DNA of 64,000 nt. It comes from Liolophura sinensis (taxonomy: Eukaryota; Mollusca; Polyplacophora; Chitonida; Chitonidae). Shown in pieces: positions 24,599 to 34,119 of this stretch (its first letter is position 1; every line of letters starts with the position of its first letter). The position numbers and the translations under genes were made by a program. Below the pieces are notes generated by a model that saw only the letters and a list, made by a program, of their open reading frames with translations, was not told the DNA's origin and made no database searches. The DNA is taken from NCBI RefSeq assembly GCF_032854445.1, contig NC_088296.1, positions 13,492,706-13,556,705 on the forward strand, given 5' to 3'.

Positions 24599-25680
24599 TT
24601 ACTGCTTCTGTGGATTATGCGTTAAATACTTGCGAACAGCCACGAGCATTAGGCCACCTACTGCGACGACTAGAGCCCAGACATTATCGGCCAGCCACCC
24701 AGCCGCTGTCCCGAGAAGGTTCAGTAGCTAGGACACGATACTGCCAATAATACCCGGAATCGCAGCGGCAGCCTTCCCAGCCAGCTTGCCAAGGGCGCGC
24801 GCCAGGGACTGGAGATGCTTTTTCACCCATTCTTTAAGACCACGCCCGTCGGATGGAGGTGGTGTTGGCTGGATGCCCCCGCCGGACCCGCCAGTCAGCG
24901 CCAACTTTATCGCTAGCCCCGGTGTCGAGATCGCCATCCCAATTGCCGTGAGAATGGAGACCCCGGTTATTCCCTGCTCCCGGAAGAGAATGCGGACGCG
25001 CTCGGCCAGAGTGGTATCCTTATGTAGGATGCGATAAATCATCTGCTTGATGCGGCGTATTTGCGTGCGCCGGGCTTCCCCCATTAAAGAGGCTGCTTCG
25101 AGCCGGGCCACCCTTTCGTCCTCGAGATTCCTTATCCGGTCTTCGATCTGGCGCCGGGAGAATTCATCAGTGGCCTCCTCCAACTTCTGTTTTTGTTTTG
25201 CGATGTCCTTATCGAGACTTGACAACTTGGCGAGGTTATTCGCGTGTTCGCCTTCCGAGGTCTGCAGTGCCTTGTCAAGCCCCAGAAGTTCTTGCATGGG
25301 AAGAGGAGGGTCGTTTATCGTTGAAAGAGCCCGCTCGACCTCACTATCCGTCAAGCTTGTTTCCAGTGTGTGGATAGCATTATCGGCCTTTTTCGCTACT
25401 TGGTTTAAATAGCTCCATGGTATCTGCCTCGGCGGCCGCGGCACTGAGTTCTGAACTCGCTGTCTCTAGGGCTGCGACAGTTTCGGATGCAACGATGTCG
25501 GTTCTCTTCTGTTCCAGTCTGTAAAGCCCAGCCCCAGTCGAATAGCATCACCCCCTCCTTTTTGGTTGGCGATTGATGTGTCGTCGGTTTTGTTCTCCTC
25601 TCTGACAACGTCTTGGGCGTTGTCCTCTTCGACGTCGAAGAACGTCCGATTATCAAAGTCAAAGTATGCCATAATGCTCG
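24599..25680 (-). pseudogene. Coiled-coil membrane-associated Polinton protein, interrupted
   Basis: The N-terminus reads MAYFDFDNRTFFDVEEDN (near 25672). After frame changes near 25490 and 25425 comes a 238-codon open stretch. It has a heptad-like charged coil (LSSLDKDIAKQKQKLEEA, then RRQIEDRIRNLEDERV), an ILTAIGMAI hydrophobic part, a Gly/Pro linker, and an Ala/Gly-rich amphipathic end (LGKLAGKAAAAIPGIIG). A TAG at 24730-24728 stops this. The same frame continues for about 40 codons with a hydrophobic WALVVAVGGLMLVAV helix to a TAA at about 24600. It is probably a membrane-active or scaffold virion protein; the function is inferred from shape only. It is convergent with the gene ending at 24555. 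Confidence 0.6.
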
Positions 25681-25716
25681 TATTGAACATTGCAAGGTAT
25701 ACCTTCAATACACACA

Positions 25717-26640
25717 ATGGATGTATACGGACGCAGGCTAAACCCTTTCAGAACACTCCGTAAGTCTCGGGGGGTACAAGGTGTACGGCAGTCCTTGGTC
25801 GTCACCAACAACCCGATTACGATCGACCAGAATCAACAACTCTTGGTCCGCTTCCCCAACCTCGGTCCAAATGACGTCATTGTGCCCGGTACCGTGCGCT
25901 TGGCCTTCTCGATCGCGATCAATTCAACCGACCTGAACGCCACAGTGGTCGGGAATGTCGGACGCGCAGTAGTCAAGAAAAACACGATCAGAATCAATGG
26001 GAATGAGGTAATGTCCATCGACGACTCTGATGTGCTTCATTGCTACGGCGACTTATGGATGACCAAAAACAAACGTCGGAATCCGGTCTACCAAGGCATC
26101 GGCAGCGAAAACATGCTAAAACTTTGAGTCGGAGCGGAGGAAGCAGATGACGACGATACTGGAGAAAAAGCCATCGCTCACGTCTTTGGCAACCGGTTCC
26201 ACATCCCGCTAGACTTTGAGCTTCTAGATAGCCACATGCCCTTCTACCAGAGTGACTTGGCCGACCGACTGGAGTACGAACTGACGTCCAACGATTACAG
26301 CCGGGTCATCCAGGCAACATACGATGCCGACTCGTCTTACGCAATCGACAACATCAGCCTGGAGTTCGAAATGGTCACCGATGAGGAGTTCGCTAGACAG
26401 ATCCGCACCCAGTTTGCCGGGGGAGTCTCCATTCTGTATGATCGCGTCCTACGCCACCGAAAGTTAGTGAAGGACAAGTCTAATACTCTCTGGAACATAA
26501 ACCTGAACACACCCGCGAGAGCAATGAAGGGCATCCTCATGCTGTTCGAGACTAAAGGAACCCCGTGGAAGAGGAGGTCGGAATCCTTCTGCGCAAAGCT
26601 GCACATCCAGAATGGTAGATTCGTTAGCGCGCTTTATTGA
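25717..26640 (+). pseudogene. Major capsid protein, nonsense-mutated and internally shortened
   Basis: ATG at 25717 (MDVYGRRLNPF). Key stretches are SLVVTNNPITIDQ, FPNLGPNDVIVPGT and KKNTIRINGNEVMS. An in-frame TGA at 26125-26127 follows ENMLKL. The same frame resumes with an acidic linker, FGNRFHIPLDFELLDSHMPF, YDRVLRHRKLV and WNINLNTPARAMKG, and ends FVSALY with a TGA at 26640. This is the Polinton/adintovirus capsid family (double jelly roll, recognised by these blocks). At about 308 codons it is much shorter than usual. The C-terminal end looks joined to the central region with much of the second half missing, so an internal deletion near 26550-26590 is inferred. The last 29 bases overlap the ATPase start. 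Confidence 0.75.
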
Positions 26641-27245
26641 TGACGCCCACTGCGCGATTATATGTGGGCAGACGAACTGCGGCAAAACAGTCTTCGTGCT
26701 GGACCTGCTTGAGGGCCCTTTCCGCGGTTTCTTTCATCACATTGTGATCCTGTGCCCCCACTCTTAAGCATAACGAGGCGTACCGGCGGTGATGGATACT
26801 GTCTGACCCTGAGGTCTATTGTTTTGATCCCGACGAGCGGCTCAACGACTGTCTGAGAGCTTTCTACAGATTGTTCGATGGGAAGCCCACCCTATACATC
26901 ATCGATGATTGTAGCGCGTCGGAGTCGATGAAGAAGAAACAAAAAATGCTGTCATTCATGGCTTTCTCGGGCCGTCATGCAAAGGAAAGCGTCTAGGTCC
27001 TCACTCAGAAATACAACGCCGTCCTCAAAGACTTTCGCGAGCAGAAAAGGTGGGTGGCTTTATTCCACTGCAAAGATCGGCACTCGTTCAATGAATGCCT
27101 GGAGGAGAACCACATCATCGAGACCGAGAGCGAAAAGGCAGATGTTCGACAGAAGCTCAAGAACAATCCGCATTCTAGGCTCCTGCTAATGACTGATACG
27201 CCGCAAAGATTATATATTAGACGTAGGCGCCCCTTCGTAATAAGC
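26612..27245 (+). pseudogene. FtsK/HerA-type genome-packaging ATPase, broken
   Basis: ATG at 26612 overlaps the capsid 3' end. Walker A is GQTNCGKT at about residues 18-25. Walker B is hydrophobic residues followed by IIDDCSA (about 26902-26922), then FSGRHAKE. A frame break falls at a five-C run (26755-26759). Stops follow at 26790 (TGA) and 26994 (TAG). The frame then continues LTQKYNAVLKDFRE, FHCKDRHSFNEC and MTDTPQRLYI. No stop separates it from the next gene, so the two frames are fused at about 27230-27246. The family role is packaging DNA into capsids; this copy cannot encode a full protein. Confidence 0.8.
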
Positions 27246-28221
27246 ATGGATACCGACGAGCTTATAGACGAGATTCTAGGCGCAGAGGAGGAGCCCGGCC
27301 GAAGCCAACAGCCCGGCCGAAGCCAACAGCCCGACCACAGCCAACAAGATGATGCACGGCAGCTCAGGGATAGGCTGGCGGCACTTGCGGTGGGTGGGCA
27401 TGTCAAGCGATATCTGGGAAAAGACGTAACAGCCGCTGAGATCGACACCACGAGCGACGAAGACGTTGAAAAGCTGCACTGCCGGTACGAGGCTAAGCTC
27501 GGTGCGCGATTGGTTAACGGTCTCGGAGGTATGTTCTTGAGATCATATGTAAGGGCGGCCAGCTGGCTCCTACCAATCCCACCCGAGAATCGACAAATGC
27601 TCATGGTACAGCTCGCCTCCGAACCATTTGTTGAACAGGCGCTTAGCAGTGCTAGCTGCTGGCTATACTACTGCTATGGTAAGTACTTGGCACCGTTAAC
27701 CATGGCGCTGATCACTGTTGAGCACTGCTCATTTGAGCACCACTGCTGTCCTAGAAATGAGCCGTATGATCCAGAGGAACATGAGTACAACGAATCCGGA
27801 AGGCCCGAAGGAAGCGGACAGGGTGACAACGGATTCTACGACAGATGGCCCTGCGAAGAATACCAAAAAAGTCGCTGCGGGTCGAGCGGGTGTTGCAGGG
27901 AGAAAGGCCAAGGCTGAAAAGCTCAAGGACGAGCTTCGCCAGGCAAAGGCTGCTTTGATTGGCGCAGCTGATTCCACCAAGAAACAGCCGAAGGAACCAG
28001 AGGCCGCCAAGGGACCGAATTCTACGAAGGCACATCAAATCACCCACTGGAGGGCGCCCCTGGCGTTATTAGGCGCTGGCAGCCTTGCAGTGCTAGTGTT
28101 GCTACGCGTGTGGCGCAGCCGCTATACAGCACATGCACGAGGTGCAGATATTACGCCGCATGCAGATATCACGCCGCAAGAAAAGAATCTCCATTTTAAT
28201 ATACGACGCGACCCTTTCTAA
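27246..28221 (+). pseudogene. Unknown Polinton protein with C-terminal TM helix, frame-broken
   Basis: Begins MDTDELIDEILGAEEEPG, then a short repeat (about 2.5 copies of an 18-base unit encoding PGRSQQ). It continues KRYLGKDVTAAEIDTTSDED and LHCRYEAKLGARLVNGLGGM. Around 27715 the reading must change frame to continue RMIQRNMSTTNPEGPKEADR, a Lys/Ala-rich basic stretch, and a transmembrane segment (PLALLGAGSLAVLVLLRVW) followed by a charged tail. It may instead be two genes. No known domain is recognised. It lies downstream of the ATPase on the same strand. Confidence 0.45.
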
Positions 28222-28229
28222 ATAGATCA

Positions 28230-28463
28230 GCGTGTCTACTCCACCCAGTGACGGGAAAGTGCTAGTCAACGCGGCCTACCACGCCGCTGTGGTCTCTCTC
28301 CTGGCTACTGGGTACGCTCGTCTCGGCCAGATGTTCCTGAAAGGAGCCCTCCCGAAGCTGGACTTAACACCATCGGCATGGTCATTGCAGATGTAGGCCT
28401 AGCCATGTTTTTGAAGGACCTGCTAATTAAACAAGTTCTCCTTCCTCCCAATATAATCCAGTA
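28230..28463 (+). pseudogene. Small hydrophobic Polinton protein, frame-broken
   Basis: The reading starts at a GTG (28232) where an ATG would be expected, followed by STPPSDGKVLVNAAYHAAVV, then a Leu/Ala-rich helix. It changes frame near 28365 to a second hydrophobic helix (IGMVIADVGLAMFLKDLL) and ends IIQ, stop. About 78 codons and two possible membrane segments. The function is unknown. It sits between two other small genes on the plus strand. Confidence 0.4.
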
Positions 28464-28466
28464 GTA

Positions 28467-28914
28467 ATGGCCTCCATCGCAATGATGATGGGCGGCGCCC
28501 TCGTAAACCCTTTGGCCTTCAGCGGAGCAGCTATATGTTTTCGATGCTGAGGAGTTCCGGTGTCAACGAAGAGCGGAGGCGCCATGACCGCGCTGTAGAG
28601 CAGCTCCAAGCCGCCCAGGAAAATTGGCCCGAAAGGGCACTGAGCGCTTGGACTGGATCAACGATGAACTCCGCCGCCAGGGACAGGCTGTCCATACGTT
28701 CCGGGATGTCGACGCTGCAATCAGCGAGTATTCTAGGGTCACGGGCAAAACTCTTACACGCGACGCACGCGACGCGCTGCTGGGTACAGAGCCACAGCTC
28801 TCCGTTTTCTATGTGCCTAGTGAAGATCAAAAACACCGCGAGATGACCTTCGTCATCCTGGGAATGTGTGTGGTTTGGGGTGTGAGTTACGGAATTGCAA
28901 AACTCACCAAGTAA
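28467..28914 (+). pseudogene. Small coiled-coil/TM Polinton protein, two frame breaks
   Basis: ATG at 28467 (MASIAMMMGGALVNPLAFSG) gives a hydrophobic N-terminus. After a frame change near 28530 comes a charged helix (NEERRRHDRAVEQLQAAQEN). After another near 28625 comes TERLDWINDELRRQGQAVHT, then FRDVDAAISEYSRVTG and a terminal membrane helix (FVILGMCVVWGVSYGIAKL) with stop at 28914. The whole is about 145 codons. No named function; the shape suggests a membrane-anchored virion protein. Position and strand match the ATPase-to-integrase gene block. Confidence 0.45.
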
Positions 28915-29059
28915 TCCGAACTGACTGTGCCGGACTCGCCATCGAGTTCCTCGCTGTATGGCAGGCACGATCTTAGTTGTTAGGTGGTTCTGCGCGCGCA
29001 AATACGCCGCGATGATTAACATCTTTTTCGTCGCAAATCTGTTAGAGGGCTGCTAGAAT

Positions 29060-30005
29060 ACCTTGATGACATGGCTAGTAAAGTAAAGCTCGCCTGGCAA
29101 ATATCTACTACAGCCCTGGTGGGTACTGGAAGGGCCACGCGGCCATCCAGAAACTTGCCACTGCCTCGGCCTCGAAAAATACGGAGGCCTATGTTCGATG
29201 TTTCCACGCCGAATGACATCCACCAAGCCGATCTTCTGTTTCTACCACATGATCGGCGAGGCCGGAAGCTGTTTAAGTACGCGCTGACAGTTGTTGATGT
29301 CGCTTCTCGCTACAAGCAGGCGGAACCTCTGGCTACTAAAGATTCCAAAGAAGTCGCTGATGCTATCTCTCGCATTTACAAGAGGGGACCCCTTCGACGG
29401 CCGAAGCTTCTCCAAGTTGACCCTGGGCGCGAGTTTATTGGTGCGGTGAGCCAACTGCTGGCCAAACACGATGTCACAGTCCGCCGAGGCCGCGTGGATA
29501 TCCACCGAGACCAAGGCATAGTGGAGCGTTTCAACCGTACTCTGGCTGAGCGGCTCTTTGGACATCAGTACGCCCAGGAGATGCGCCTCCCTCCCGAACA
29601 CAGGTCTACTGAATGGGTGGCTCGGCTGCCATCTGCTGTGGGCGCTCTGAATAACGAGACAACGAGACTGATCGGTAAAAAGCCGAAAGACGCCATCAAG
29701 GCAAAAGGGGTGCCCCATAAAGCCTTCCTCGGCGGTTTCAGGTCGAGCGGAAGATCCCCGAGGGTGTTGGCGTTCGTTATCTCTATCAGCCTGGAGAGCT
29801 GGAGGGCGGCCGCCGTCGCGCGACTGATCCTGTGTGGTCTCTAGAGATATATCGGCTTGGGCGCTCTGTCACAAAGCCTAATGAACCCGTGCTGTACTAT
29901 CTAGACGATATGTCGGATGGCCGGCGACTGGGATTCGTTCGTGAGGAGTTGCTCATAGTGCCTCCCGCTACTCGGCTTCCCCCTGATGGGGTTCTACGGC
30001 GCTAG
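29060..30005 (+). pseudogene. Retroviral-type (rve) integrase, frame-broken at both ends
   Basis: Inserts the element's DNA into the host chromosome (family knowledge). The catalytic core is in one frame from about 29150. Acidic residues lie in HQADLLF, LQVDPGREF and GIVERFNRTL (Asp54, Asp117 and Glu152 counted from 29071), so the DDE triad is present. Upstream, a segment with YYSPGGYWKGHAAIQKLA lies in another frame (about 29098-29160). Downstream, near 29745, a further frame change leads into the C-terminal region (GVGVRYLYQPGELEGGRRRA, then VWSLEIYRLG and VLYYLDDM) with TAG at 30005. The core is intact but the full protein is not. It is convergent with the polymerase gene, 48 bases away. 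Confidence 0.8.
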
Positions 30006-30052
30006 TAGTTCCTCGAAGAGGATGTCCATTCCATCCCATCCTGCGGGTGCCG

Positions 30053-33000
30053 TCAAGGAGGCGCACCTCTATGGTCATAAGCCAAGGTGTGGACACCATC
30101 TTCGGCGATCCAGAGCTTACTATCGAAGGGGGACAGTGAGACCTTATTCAGGTGCTGCCCTAGATATGGTTGCGCTCTGATCGCAGCACGTCCATACCGT
30201 GCCGGAAGATCTTTTTCTCGAAGAGGGCCTCTTTGTACTGATTATGGCAGATGCGCTTTTCCACAACTCCCTTTTTCACGCCCTTGACCTTCTTAATGTT
30301 GGCTCCACCTGCCTCCAGAAGGGGGTACATCTTGGGGCGCAGACCAATGTATTCTGCGATCTGCCGCCCCGCGCATTTGTCTTTCATTTTCACCAAGTCC
30401 TTCATATTTGCTACGCTGTGCAGGGGGTGGCCTTGTGGGTAATCTGAGGTGCCGTACAGGTTTGCATTCTCAGCCATATCCCTATAAACATCCTCAGTCT
30501 GAATCTCGAGTAGCAGGCTATCCGTGTCAGTGTAGCCTTCATGTGGTTGTGGTAGAAGTCGTACATCAGGTGCTTGGAAAGATCTAGAATGCTCATGCCC
30601 ACGCAGACAGGTCGGTTTAGGACTAGACTGGCCTTGTGCATCTGAATCGCTGCGAGGTCATTATCAAATATGTTTGCCCATGCGAAGCTTGGGCTGGCTA
30701 TCAAGCGTCGGAGCTTGTCGTCTTCTCCAGAGCGTACCAGCTTGACGTCCACACGCTTCCGAAGGTTCTCCATAGTTTTTCCGAAGACCAAGGTGCTCAT
30801 TAGCTTGTACAGGTCCTTCTCGATTTTACTCTCGGCCGTTTTTCGGAGCTCGGTGTTCATCCTGATATAGGGTTCCATCCAAGGGCTCTGGGCGAATCTC
30901 AGGGCCCGGTGAACCTTTGTCAGGCGCATTTTCAGAGATAGATACAGCTGTAGGTTCCGGTGGTGCAGGACGTACCGTTCCTTGTTGCGGAGGTTGGGGA
31001 CCAGCTTTTCGACATCCACTCCGTCTGGACCACCAGACGCTCCGGGGATAATGGGTAGTCATTTTGTGCGTTATGTAGGTCGGCCGGATACTCTAGGTCG
31101 ACCGCGAGGATGTAACCGGAAGGACTGTCGTGGGGGTGGGTAGCAATCGTTTCACCGAGACGCTGCGCGTCATCTACCCACTGGAAGCCGCCCGTTGGAA
31201 GAAACTGACTCATAGCCCAGCCATATAGATTATTGGCGTTTAGGTATTGGATGTAGCTGTTTGGACTTTCTGGGTTGTATCCCTCCACCTGCGGATTATT
31301 GGCTTTGACGTATCGCTTACTTACCAGGGGGATTCCTCCTAACAACCCCTTCTCAATGAAGAGATATTGGTCGTAGTCGGTCAACAGCTCCAGTTCTACC
31401 CCGGTCTTCTTGAACAGCGAATCCCACGAGAGACCTGGGCTCGTAAAGTAGTGAGCAGTGTCCAATCCATACTGCCGTAAACAAGTCTTCCGGAAGGCCT
31501 CAAACACATCGGCAAACAGGGCAGTCAAATACTTTCCATACCTGTTGAGCGTGGATGTAGTCCTCATCGCTAATGCGTCCGACTTTGAGCTTACTGTAGA
31601 AAGCCTCTTTGGGTGGGAGGCTGGACTCGTCGAAGCGCTCCCAGGAGTCCATATACTCATAGGGGTAGACACCCTTGCGCATGAGTAACTTATGTTTTTC
31701 TTCGGCAGGCTCATACCGGGCTGTGATGTGGAAAGCCTCAGGTTTGTTGGCCTCTACCAGATTGTCAAGGGAAGTCGGTAAGAATTGAACGCTGTCGATA
31801 AAGCAGAGCTGCCCCAGCGAGAAGGAGATGTACTTTTCCGTATTGTTGGGGATGCAGGAGATGCGGCCCTCCACCTTACTTATGGCTTGCATCAGGAGGT
31901 GCCTGTTGTAGCCCCGTAGGTTGTGGAAGACTACTGGTATGGCTGTCTTGGGACCCAACCGCAACTTTAGGTTGCATGCGTTATGGGCCGCGCCTCTGTA
32001 TTTGCCGGTGATATGGCAGTGATCGCGCACAGAATCGGCGCCTAGAGGCTTGTCACACACGTGGCAGGTTGCGACGTTGTTGTGGGCCTGCCAGTCCTGG
32101 GGAGTCATCCTCATGGCCATAGGGTTAGCTAGAACATTTTGGATTTCCCGCTCCTCCTGTTGGAGAGCTCTGAGGAAGTGTTCCGTCGCGTCAGAGCCTC
32201 TGTATTCCACGGGGGGGTTTTGTGCGGCCGTCGCAACGCACCACAACATAGCAGTAACTGCAGGGCTCGTGTTGCTGAGTCTTTTGATTGCTCTCTCTGT
32301 GGGGCTGGGCGGCGAGCCTTCAACATTTTAGGTCAGAGCGTCGATGTCGTCATATATGATGAACGGAGCCGGTAGCTGTTTGTGGTGGTTCTGGAAGGTG
32401 AACTTGTTTTCCCCCTCCTGGGGCATCTCCACCCTCACCGCCGTCCGGCCAATCCCTCATCATTCTGGCTTATGCGCCTCGAGCAGGTCCTCCCTTGTGT
32501 AGCCGTGTAGGCAGCGCTCGCAGAAGTGTTTGCGATTTCGTGTCTTACTTTCTTGGAACAGGAGACGATCGAGATCTTTTATCCACGTATAATGGAATTT
32601 GCCTGCCTTCTCAATCAGCAGTAGATTTATTCGGGGCATGTCGCCGGGCAGCTTGCTGAGACGATGCACGATCACACCCTTTTCCCACCCGAACACGTTG
32701 ATGACGAGGTCGTTCTTTTCCTCCACTTTAGGGATCTGAGAGATGGGTGTGGGGTCGTGGATCCCCCCAAAGTCAAGACCATCATTGGTGGGATACTTTG
32801 TTGGTCTTTGGGGGTTTCTGGCAGCTGGAAATAAGGCAGAGGCAGTCGTCGTCCTTGTTATTCACATTGATGACTGCTTTCTTGTTACTCACAGCTGCAG
32901 GTAGGGGGATGTAGGACCCCCCTCTCAGTGGCTGATACCTTGCAATGTCAAGCCAGAGTGTTTGCCCGCTATTTAAAGCCCACCCTGACCCTCGCTGCGT

Positions 33001-33601
33001 CCATTTTTCTAGCACCTCCTGGATGGTGGGGAAGACCTTATCTAGAGCCACGTCAATGTCACCGACCTCTAGGAGGGCCTCCTGTTTGCTGCGGAGTACT
33101 GGGTTGGCATACTCTTCACTACCATCGGCGTGGGCCTTTCGCAGCTAAACCCTGCGGCCTAGTTGGAACTTAACCCTGTTCAGTGCCAGGATCTCTTCTT
33201 CTAGCTTCTGGCGAATAATGGCTTGAATTTTTGTTTAAGAAGGCTACTGGGTCCGCCCAAACGCCTTCGGGTACGCCCATCTGCCAGAACCGGAGAAGAT
33301 TCCTTATAGCCCTGCCGGTGTTAGTGAATTCTAGTTTCTTTTCACCCTATTTTCCGCCTAGCAATTCATCCAACTCCTCGTTACTTCGGAGGTTCTTGAC
33401 GTCTTGCTTCAACTCCTCGTTACTTCGGGAGTTCTTGATGTCTTGCAGCCTCTTCCATTCAGCCACAGCCGTTTTATGCCTGTCGAGGATCCCCTGCAAT
33501 TCTTCCAAGGTATTGCGGGACCGTGGGTACTTGGGCCTCACACCACCTAGGAGCGTCTCAAACTCCTCCCGTAGTGCTCGCGCTTTTTGATTATGATTCA
33601 T
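30053..33601 (-). pseudogene. Protein-primed family B DNA polymerase, multiply broken
   Basis: Minus strand from ATG at 33601 (MNHNQKARALREEFETLL) to TGA at 30055-30053, about 1180 codons. In order: an N-terminal helical region; TAG at 33349-33347; zinc-finger-like KHFCERCLHGYTREDLLEAH (32.47 kb); an HNH/endonuclease-VII-like CHVC...HCHITGKYRG...CNLKLR (about 32.0 kb); exonuclease block FHNLRGYNRHLLMQ (31.9 kb); polymerase block YLNANNLYGWAM (31.24 kb); KLMSTLVFGKTMENL (30.8 kb); and DTDS at 30528-30517. At least six frame changes are needed, and two acidic positions read Asn. It replicates the element by protein priming in intact relatives. A 39-bp tandem duplication lies at 33371-33448. Confidence 0.85.
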
Positions 33602-33643
33602 TGTACACGCCGATATCATCATTATACTAATAACATGAACTCT

Positions 33644-33923
33644 CTAATTGTAACTTTCGATAGCCGCCAGCCGTTTGAACTCATCCAAGAAAGCCTTGAG
33701 CCTCCGCTGTCTTTTACGCGTCTGGACCCTATTATATCCGCAGGCCATGCAAAGCGGAAATCGGTTTTTAACACCCCAACCACAGCTTATACATGGCTGG
33801 GTACCAAGACCCTTGCGCAGACGGTCTAGGGTGAACCCCACAGTACTCTCCCAGACAACTCTTACCACAGAGCTCCGTGAAGCCGATGGGTAGCCATCGG
33901 CAATTATTGTAACCCTTTGGCAT
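33644..33923 (-). pseudogene. Small Cys-rich zinc-ribbon-like Polinton protein
   Basis: ATG at 33923 (MPKGYNNCRWLPIGF), then CGKSCLGEYCG. A frame change near 33835 leads to RLRKGLG, CISCGWGVKNRFPLCMACGY and a basic helix (RKRQRRLKAFLDEFKRL), with TAG at 33644. Two or more CxxC pairs suggest a zinc-binding fold. It is immediately upstream of the polymerase gene, same strand. The function is unknown. Confidence 0.5.
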
Positions 33924-33989
33924 GTTGTTGTTGTATACACAATTGGTGTAGAAGCATATCTGAGCAATGGGTATGTCTAATGGAACCCG

Positions 33990-34115
33990 AGATTGGGCTG
34001 GGGGCCTCTATTTGGTCTGAGGAGGGCCCCAAGGGGGGCGTGCGCCAGAACCTATAGTGTGTACTAGAACTTCTGGACCTCTCCGGGAATGGGGGCTGGG
34101 AGCCTCTATTTGCCA
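33990..34115. repeat. GC-rich right end with imperfect direct repeat
   Basis: GGGCTGGGGGCCTCTATTTG at about 33998 is echoed at about 34094 as GGGCTGGGAGCCTCTATTTG. This lies beyond the last Polinton gene and before AT-rich host sequence. It may be part of a decayed terminal repeat. Confidence 0.45.
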
Positions 34116-34119
34116 AGGG

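Noticed and set aside
22520-34110. Possible terminal inverted repeats of the Polinton (TAGGTTCT...CACCCCCC on the left; a similar phrase reversed at about 34040)
   Set aside because: Similarity is short and carried mostly by C runs; not enough to call ends.
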